Below, piece by piece: positions 57,607 to 64,000 of a stretch of 64,000 nt of DNA (the first letter of the stretch is position 1; every line of letters begins with the position of its first letter). The DNA lies in assembly GCA_002946415.1 (NCBI GenBank), contig NJPS01000061.1, positions 593,734 to 657,733 on the forward strand. The letters run 5' to 3'. The notes beneath the pieces were generated by a model. The model made no database searches. It had not been told where the DNA came from and saw nothing but the letters and a program-made list of their open reading frames with translations. Position numbers and translations under genes: made by a program. This DNA is from Rutstroemia sp. NJR-2017a BVV2 (lineage: Eukaryota; Ascomycota; Leotiomycetes; Helotiales; Rutstroemiaceae).

Positions 57607-58083
57607 GGAGAAGGGAAGAAAAACAAACCAGTGAAGAATTGCTATGTCAGTTTGAGCTGCATCAAGGATCTTTTATTGGCGTTATCGTACAAGCACAGAT
57701 GTCCGGCGTAGTCACTATCAAGGTGATATGGAGTTTGGGATGATTCTTCACGCAGTATTCGGCGACGAGTGTTAGAATTAGATGGACAAATCAATGATGT
57801 CTTCAAGATCTTCGAGTATCGATTAGACAATCTGATTTGTGTTAAAGAACATGAACAAGATTGAGTCAAGGGACCTAAGAAGCATTTGGGACGATCTCAA
57901 TTGGTTGATGGAAATATCGATAGTCAGCTTTCAAGTTGATTATAGCTGGTTCTGGAAAAAAGTCTAAATAAAACGCTCAGAAAGAGCAAAATGAATGAAG
58001 TAGAAGAGAAAAAGGGTATGATCCAAAAGTGAAAAAGTACGACACGGGGTTCCACTCAAATGAAGGTGTTGCAGTATTTCCAA
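57607..58083. other. Convergent intergenic region
   Basis: Between the 3' ends of the regulator and the hydrolase; no gene or repeat recognised. Confidence 0.45.
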
Positions 58084-59277
58084 TCACAATCCGTTCCTGG
58101 CCAAGAAGTCAAATGTGACCTGAAAACCAGCAGTGGCATTGTTGTGAAGTGGCAAGGCGTGGCCGGTGTTTGGCTGAATTGCGACTTCGATATGAGTGGC
58201 GTTTGGGTATGTTTTCATCAATTCCGTCTTGTTTGCTAAATCATTGCAATCGCCTCGACAGATGTAGAAGTCAAACTCTGGTAACATGTATTGTATCGGT
58301 CCGTGGAACGAGAGCCCTTGATTTCCTATGAGCCAAAATGCAGACGCAAGCTCCCCGATCGGGACTGGCTGCTTTATTTCGTTACCATAGTCGAGCATGG
58401 CCGGCGTGTAGGCAGTTTTGAGGTCACCACCGAAGAAGATATTCTGAATCCCACTCTTCTGGCACACAACGTAGCCGCTGGGGCGATCAAAGGGAGGATG
58501 GCCTGTGGCTGCATACTCAACCTCGAATGACGTTGACCCAGCGCTCGCAAGGTTCTGGGTATAAAGATAACCAGTGATAATTGCGCCATCACTGAGTTCG
58601 CCATAATTGGCAATGAATGCGGAGGTGAGGAACGATCCGAAGCTATGACCAATGTGAATGAGCTTTTTGGGTTTTGTCAAGGTCTCAAAGGCTGCATCGG
58701 CAGGTCGTGCTTTCTTGGCGAAGCTGTATAAAGTACCATTCCGGGCCATCAATGTTAATTGTCGAAGTATCTCCTGTTCTAAGGGCCCCTGGGTCACCGT
58801 ATATGCATCGGGGTGGTCAGATTGACCAACTCCTAGGCGATCATAGGTGAGGATTGAGTATCCTGCTTTAAGTGCTGCTTCAACATAAGAGTGGTTTTCG
58901 GGGTCGTACTGGGAATCCCAATATCTTGAGTCGTAATGGACCCCATGAGTGGCAATTTGCAAGATATCTTTCTTTGATGAAGACTTGGGAATGCACAGTT
59001 GAGCATGGATATTGAAAGTACCAGACGTTGTAGTGTTCTTGATGATACTGTCGACGCTGTGCGGAGTGGTACGGGTGGCGTCGTAGATTGCCCAGGCTGT
59101 CGCTTCGATATCGTTGTCAACTCTTGGTATGTCGTATACCGCGCTGTTCGCCGTTGCATAGACTGGGATGTTCAATTTTTTACAAGAACCGTAGGGTCTC
59201 GTGGAAGAATTGTTCGCGGAAGCGAGAGCTCGATGGTTCAGAAGAAACAAGATGCCCACAACAATGATGGAGGCCAT
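58084..59277 (-). CDS. Secreted alpha/beta hydrolase, 397 aa
   Basis: Single exon. The frame extends to 59295, but from a TTG; the first ATG (59277) opens a clear signal peptide (MASIIVVGILFLLNHRALAS). Oxyanion-region ATHGVHYDSRYWD, SILTYDRLGVGQSDHPD and the nucleophile elbow LIHIGHSFGSFLTSAF (Ser at about residue 214) are typical of alpha/beta hydrolases. Asp near DFYICRGDCND and His in QPNTGHALPLHNN complete the likely triad. Several N-x-S/T sites fit an extracellular protein. It could be an esterase or lipase; the substrate is unknown. It lies downstream of the transporter/regulator pair. Confidence 0.88.
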   Translation of the reverse strand: MASIIVVGILFLLNHRALASANNSSTRPYGSCKKLNIPVYATANSAVYDIPRVDNDIEATAWAIYDATRTTPHSVDSIIKNTTTSGTFNIHAQLCIPKSSSKKDILQIATHGVHYDSRYWDSQYDPENHSYVEAALKAGYSILTYDRLGVGQSDHPDAYTVTQGPLEQEILRQLTLMARNGTLYSFAKKARPADAAFETLTKPKKLIHIGHSFGSFLTSAFIANYGELSDGAIITGYLYTQNLASAGSTSFEVEYAATGHPPFDRPSGYVVCQKSGIQNIFFGGDLKTAYTPAMLDYGNEIKQPVPIGELASAFWLIGNQGLSFHGPIQYMLPEFDFYICRGDCNDLANKTELMKTYPNATHIEVAIQPNTGHALPLHNNATAGFQVTFDFLARNGL

Positions 59278-59673
59278 TGTACGATGTTTTATCAAGAAAC
59301 GATATCAAGGGAGATTGATAAAAAATGAAAGCCAAGTTTTCTGCGTTTTCAATTGCAGGAGAAGTGGTTCTAGATGTAGTCGTAGAAAATGGCAGCATCA
59401 TCTAAAGATGACCATTTCGACTTCCAACCTCTCGTTTAATCATTAGAAATGCAAATAGATGAAGACAGACTAGATTCCTGAATACAGGGAGCGTAATTAT
59501 TAGACGTGAGGCTTGGCTCTATCCAAAATCGGAGCTTAGACCTACCACAGGTACATTATCGTGGGTATTATATTCTGGAGGCGAAGAGTAGCTTCTTGTT
59601 CTGAATCGCGAGGCAGAAACTGCTACGAATTAGGAATTCGAGGCCCGAATACTTGAAATTACTTCGTAAACCA
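59278..59673. other. Upstream region of the hydrolase
   Basis: No gene. Ends at the left terminal repeat of the MITE-like element. Confidence 0.4.
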
Positions 59674-59744
59674 CCCTATGGGATCCAAATATTATGAATT
59701 TCCTACCAATAGCAGGAATATCATAATATGTAAGTAATGAGAAT

Positions 59745-59801
59745 ATGTAGTGAGATCTCATTGCATATGCGATGCCATATTAAGAATGTAGTGAGATCTC
59801 A
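59745..59801. repeat. Two 16-bp direct repeats, each containing a 10-bp palindrome
   Basis: ATGTAGTGAGATCTCA occurs at 59745-59760 and 59786-59801, 41 bp apart, inside the MITE-like element. TGAGATCTCA is a perfect palindrome. Confidence 0.8.
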
Positions 59802-59892
59802 GCTTGAGATCAGCCAGTTAAATAAGTGGTTGATCAAGTGTACAGTCGAGGATCAAGTGTTCCAACTAGCTCAGGGCTGGCTTATACAAGGG

Positions 59893-59928
59893 TCTCTTCT
59901 CTTCTCTTCTCTTCTCCTTCTTTTCTCT
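59893..59928. repeat. (CTCTT)n microsatellite
   Basis: About four to five CTCTT/TCTTC pentamers in a pyrimidine tract, inside the MITE-like element. Confidence 0.85.
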
Positions 59929-60376
59929 AAGTCATATCTGTGCTCAGTTCAAATCAGGAGAAGGTGATGGTAGTGAAGGGAGCTTGGAAGCTTATAGGAG
60001 ATATAGTAGTACTATAGAAGTATAGAGAATCCAAGCCCAAGTCCAAACACAAGTCTGTTTCGGATCTCACCGCATTCTCAGACTCTCAGTACAAGCGGTA
60101 TACTAAAATTTCCACATTCGTACACTTATTGAGCGAATAATCTAATGTTTCATACCGGACTACCCTCATATCATATGTAGAAAGTTCATAATATTTAGAT
60201 CCCATAGGGCCAGGAGGATGTCTGTCCTGTAAGAGCTGCAGACCTGCACCATGACTTTGACAGATGGCGGCCTTATTCTTACATCCATGCGATGAGATAA
60301 TGACCGGAGCGATTGACGGCTGAAAATTTAAGATACATCTGAATACAATTTTCCGTCATCTCGATCTGGACCACCA

Positions 60377-60747
60377 TCAGATTTGTGTTTTTGCTCCAGG
60401 CTCGGGTTGTGTAGTAAGTAATCTCAAGATATCAGCCCAAGGCCAAGAGTGCAAATATCTCCGCTCTTGTTCATTGCTCTGAAGTTGAAAAATACGCTCC
60501 TTGCAGATGTTACATTGTGCATCTATACGCCCCTGGTAGCTTTGTCGCAAAGGGATAAGATAGGAGCTGATTATGTCATCGCACCCCCGCCTGGTAAACA
60601 GCCAGGCCTCGGAGAGCACATATAGAAGATTGGTGGCCATATTTGTGCGGTGCCACCATGACTTACCTTTTCGTTGTTGTTACACACTTCCGTTCGCGCC
60701 CAGGTTTCGCGACTGTCCATGGGGCCAAAGTCATACCCGTTTACCAT
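60377..60747 (-). CDS. Possible small two-exon gene, 103 aa
   Basis: Exons 60667-60747 and 60377-60607 joined across a 59-bp GTAAGT...CCGAG intron in phase 0. The product begins MVNGYDFGPMDSRETWA and has C-x2-C (CNICKERIF). Coding-like composition and a clean donor favour it; no known domain, no promoter evidence and an arbitrary acceptor argue for caution. Confidence 0.3.
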
Positions 60748-62146
60748 ACCGAGAATTAACCTTTGCCACGTCGCGAAGGTAGCTCTGCTTCCATGAGTAT
60801 ATCGGTCTTTATTTCACCAAGCCTTTGGATAATCGACAACTCTTATTTATGAAATTTACATCGACCACAGAAATGGTGTATCGGCGAACACGAAATTGCG
60901 GTTTGCTAGTATTGCTAGGTCGAAGTAGTAAGATCTTGCTTGTTAAAAAGAATCTCTTCGCCCTCTCCGACAGAAAGCTTATGCTATGATTAACGAACAC
61001 TCGTGAATCCTCACTTCACGTATTTTTCAAGTCTGGGTATTGTTCTTCTGCCGCTATAAAATTACTCCTCAACCGGACGACAACACAAGTTCTTCGACCT
61101 GTCGGTCCGCCGTACTTCGTTGAGGCTGCCAACAACATACAAATACATCGAGGTACCCAATGTCGCAAATTCGATCATGATTTAGAATGTCAATGTCAAT
61201 ATCCTTAGGATGGTCTCTATGACTCAATGAAACAACCGAAAAGTGATTCTTATCGTGTTGATTAGTACGATATCTACAATATCTTGAATGGTGTCTTGAA
61301 TGGTGTCATAGAGATGGTCGTGAATGAGCTCTGCGTTCAGAACTATTTCAAGGTTGCTCGCGCCGCCATGTTTAACAAAACCATGCACACCATGGCCTTT
61401 TTCCGAAAGCGGATGGAAAGGATACAGGAAAGCCATCAGCTCAGTCTACTGGTTCCTTGCTGCTAATTGCCAGTAATTATGCTGGTTATTGTGGCTTTCT
61501 GCTGACTGGATTTTGGTCTTTGATTCTTTGCAGTGAGCGATTCTTGCGTTTAAGTGTACTAACTTAGAGCAAGGATGCGGATTGCAGGCATTGGGGTCAC
61601 ATTCCTGCAGTGCAATATTAATTCAACCTGCGAGCGGACGTACTTTGGGCTGTAAAGCCAAATGCGATAGGACCTAAATTAACGTTCCGACAATCAGAGT
61701 GAGATCTGGAGTCAGTGCTTATCGAGTCTAGGCCTAAGCCTATTATGGTAGATTCTCGCTCCGTTAAATCCGCTGTCAAGGATGTTGGGCGGAACGGAAT
61801 AGCATGTAGTGGTCGATCACGGCTGTTGGGTGAAATGGTAGATTTTGCCGTCAATATCATGCACACAAGCAACTTCAATCAATGCGGAGAGAGGTCTTAC
61901 AATTCCAAATTCCTAGACTAGTGTTGACTAAGATCTATCCGAAGCCAGGCTGAGTAACCAAATCATGTGCGCTTAAGTAATTGCCAAGCCTGCCAGAGTT
62001 CTGGATAGCAGCTGAAGCCGACTTGAACTTTTCATCTAAAATATTCAAAAATGCTGCAAGAGCTGAGATGAATATATAAGACTGCGCAACGGAGGTAGTT
62101 CAGCAAGTGATTCCTTTTTCGTGAAAGATAAAATAACATCTCAGCC
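60748..62146. other. 1.4-kb gene-free region
   Basis: Contains a two-copy 12-bp tandem CTTGAATGGTGT (61283-61306) and the promoter of the terminal regulator gene. No other feature supported. Confidence 0.45.
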
Positions 62147-63774
62147 ATGATTCGAAAGAGACAGCCACATCGAAAGTCCAGAATGGGATGTTTCGAGTGC
62201 AAACGGCGGCAAGTGAAAGTGAGCAACTGTATACCCAGTGATACAGCAGAGCTGATGTTATCCAGTGTGATGAGCTGAAACCAACATGCACTCGTTGCAG
62301 ACTGACCTTACATAAATGCCGCTATCCACCAGCAGTGGTGTCCGCTGTTAACAATGACAAGGGCAAACCTTCTACATTAAACCCGCTACGTTGCAGTGAT
62401 GTTTCTTCATCTTCGGATCCGTCATTCTCGGTCGGCTCGCCTTTGCCTGAAAAATCTATTCCATCAGTCCTAGGAATCGTGGAAGCAATGATCTGCTCCG
62501 AGCCTCTGGAGAGTGCCAGTGTTATCGGCTTGTCAGATGACGAACTCTATCATCACTACCTGGACCATACAAGCTTCACATTGACTCACTGCCAAAGCGA
62601 CCTTGACGCAATGCAGATAGGTATTCCAGCTCTGGCCTTACAAAGCCAGCCTGTTCTTCATGCACTTCTAGCGCTTTCTGCAGCGTGTTTGTGTTGCGAT
62701 ATGATGTATAAAGAACCACCTCCAAGTCTGGATGATGTCAACGAAGTTTTGATGACGGGTTATCGGCATTATAACCTAGCGAGCGAACAGATGAGACAAT
62801 TAATCTCACAGCCTGATTCTGCAAAAACGGATCCTCTCTTAGCAAGTACTGTGCTTTTAGTACCGTTCGCTGCTGCGAGTCAGCAAATCAATCATTGGAT
62901 CTCAAACAGGAGTAGCACGCCAGAATCAAAACCACTATCAACAACGCCAAGGGATATAATAGTCATGATGCGAGGAATAAGAACGACTCTCCAGACGTTG
63001 ACCTGTGACGACTTTACCATTCGCAAGACAGAACTTGAAGCAGGCTACTCGTCGCCGTTCCTAAGGTCCGGTAATTTAGCAGCTCCGTATACACATGTCA
63101 TGTTTCCAATAGTCGCTTCAACTAGTCAAGGGGCATTCTCCAAACTTCGGGCACGCCTGGAGTGCTGTCAAAAGCACGCGCAATCTTCCGATGATCAATT
63201 ATACGCTTGTATGGAGGCCTTCGAGCTTCTGGTGAGCATCAGAACCGTCACCTTCTCACCATCACATCCATCTACACCAACATCAATAGAGCCTGAGTTC
63301 GAGCAGTCATATGGATTCACCTCTGCGTCGATCCCACAAATAAGATCATGGCTACGATTTTATGCACGCAGAAGTAAAAGTCCGCTACCAACCGAACCGC
63401 TGACAAGATCTTTTCTTGATTTTCTCGTTCAGGTTCCACAGGCGTATCTTGACCTCGTGCTTCCACTACTCGATCAGAGACTTGAATCTCCGAGGAATAC
63501 CGTAACTGGGGATACAATTGAGAACAAGACGGGAATAACAAGGAACCAAGCACTTGCACTTGACATCTATGCTCACTGGTCTGTCTTTATGTTCCTGGTG
63601 GAAGAAGAGTCGTGGTGGATTGGGAAGCTGCCGATTGTAACACTTACAGGAATGGTGAACAGGTACGGAGATCGATTTGTGTCCAGGATGTGGCCTAATG
63701 AAAGCGAGGATGAAGAGCATTGGTGGCCAGGAAGTATGTTGACTGTCTTGCGTGAAATACACCGATCTAAATGA
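62147..63774 (+). CDS. Zn2Cys6 transcription factor, Upc2/DUF3468-like, 526 aa
   Basis: Two exons: 62147-62218 and 62266-63774 (donor GTGAGC, phase 0). The zinc cluster spans the splice: GCFECKRRQVK|CDELKPTCTRCRLTLHKC (residues ~14-42). A basic N-terminus (MIRKRQPHRKSRMG) precedes it, as in the sterol-uptake/Upc2-like group. Residues ~120-210 (LYHHYLDHTSFTLTHC, then LLALSAACLCCDMMY) match the start of the Fungal_trans_2 region in that group. No neighbour inside the window gives its target. The right neighbour is outside. Confidence 0.9.
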
Positions 63775-64000
63775 ATTGTTGGAACCGCTGTAGTGGGGTA
63801 AGTGGTGGGGTAGGTGGGCCTATACCCACCACCTTAAACTTAACGTCGTAGTGATCGATTAGGCTTACGAAGCCTATGACTTCAGGCTTACGAAGCCTGT
63901 GGTTCAGGCTTACGATGCCTGTGGCAAATAGGCTTGAGAAGCCTAAGGCAATAGGCCTGAAAGGCCTATAAATATAGCTAGTCCTTCCCACTGTAGATAG
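63775..64000. other. Right-edge spacer, possibly the start of a repeat element
   Basis: Directly after the stop codon comes a G-rich stretch with an inverted pair GGTGGG (63813-63818) / CCCACC (63825-63830), then the hairpin array. Near the very end CCCACTGTAG (63988 onward) is a partial inverted match to CTGTAGTGGGG (about 63788), so a small inverted-repeat element or an LTR start is possible. The element would be cut by the window. Confidence 0.35.
63860..63968. repeat. Array of five 17-bp hairpins at ~23-bp period
   Basis: Units start at 63860, 63883, 63905, 63929 and 63952. Each is a 7-bp stem with a 3-nt loop: TAGGCTT-ACG-AAGCCTA, CAGGCTT-ACG-AAGCCTG, CAGGCTT-ACG-ATGCCTG (one mismatch), TAGGCTT-GAG-AAGCCTA, TAGGCCT-GAA-AGGCCTA. 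Where the arms differ between units, both sides change together. Confidence 0.85.

Larger units (their letters stand above)
59674..60209. mobile_element. MITE-like non-autonomous DNA transposon, 536 bp
   Basis: Bounded by 33-bp terminal inverted repeats (59674-59706 and 60177-60209) that match at 30 of 33 positions. Both outer ends begin CCCTATGGGATC; the three differences are all C/T. A CCA trinucleotide lies directly outside each end (59671-59673 and 60210-60212), consistent with a 3-bp target duplication. No transposase frame inside. The superfamily is not assigned. Confidence 0.7.

Noticed and set aside
63860..63968. CRISPR-like array
   Set aside because: The repeat units are themselves palindromes with 5-8 bp gaps, the spacers are far too short, and the genome is eukaryotic.

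Overview
The window is nuclear DNA from a filamentous ascomycete (Pezizomycotina). Genes have short (about 45-80 bp) GT-AG introns with CTAAC-like branch sites. Families typical of this group are present: Zn2Cys6 regulators, a Clr5-domain protein, a HET-domain protein, a Pth11/SAT4-type rhodopsin-domain protein, a CYP505 P450-reductase fusion, a DUF2985 membrane protein, a GH18 chitinase and a GH13 maltase. The mix would fit Leotiomycetes, but that is inference; the sequence alone does not name a species.

Layout. 0-5.6 kb: the 3' part of a BYE1-like TFIIS/SPOC gene, an RGG-rich protein and a DUF2985 membrane protein. 6-9.2 kb: two minus-strand genes, one an orphan and one carrying residues that look like the DXO/Rai1 nuclease core. 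9.7-14.2 kb: a compact flavin group, with a TetX-like FAD monooxygenase, a divergent Zn2Cys6 regulator and an NADPH-dependent FMN reductase. 14.5-20.1 kb: a very large (about 1836 aa) Clr5-domain gene assembled here from three exons. 22-25.1 kb: housekeeping genes, the URN1-like WW/FF splicing factor divergent from proteasome subunit alpha-3 (PRE9). 25.2-29 kb: a coiled-coil orphan and a decayed gene. 29-39.8 kb: a 3beta-HSD-family reductase, CYP505 (7 exons, 1064 aa), HET protein and GH13 alpha-glucosidase. 42-46.5 kb: a 7-exon SAT4-type receptor-like membrane protein and a 424-aa secreted GH18 chitinase. 48-53 kb: GPI16 (GPI transamidase subunit) divergent from LUC7 (U1 snRNP), then a small glycine-repeat protein. 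53.3-59.3 kb: an MFS monocarboxylate-type transporter divergent from a Zn2Cys6 regulator, followed by a secreted alpha/beta hydrolase. 59.3-64 kb: a gene-poor stretch with a MITE-like element, another Zn2Cys6 regulator, and an array of five short hairpins at the right edge.

How the genes work together. Two local groups look like small inducible modules, each built around a divergently transcribed Zn2Cys6 regulator: monooxygenase/regulator/FMN reductase (9.7-14.2 kb) and transporter/regulator/hydrolase (53.3-59.3 kb). Neither contains a polyketide synthase, NRPS or terpene synthase. The rest is a mix of conserved core genes (BYE1, URN1, PRE9, GPI16, LUC7) and accessory genes.

All exon structures were worked out by hand from splice signals and reading-frame continuity, and every spliced model given closes in frame. 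No database search was possible, so product names rest on motif recognition.
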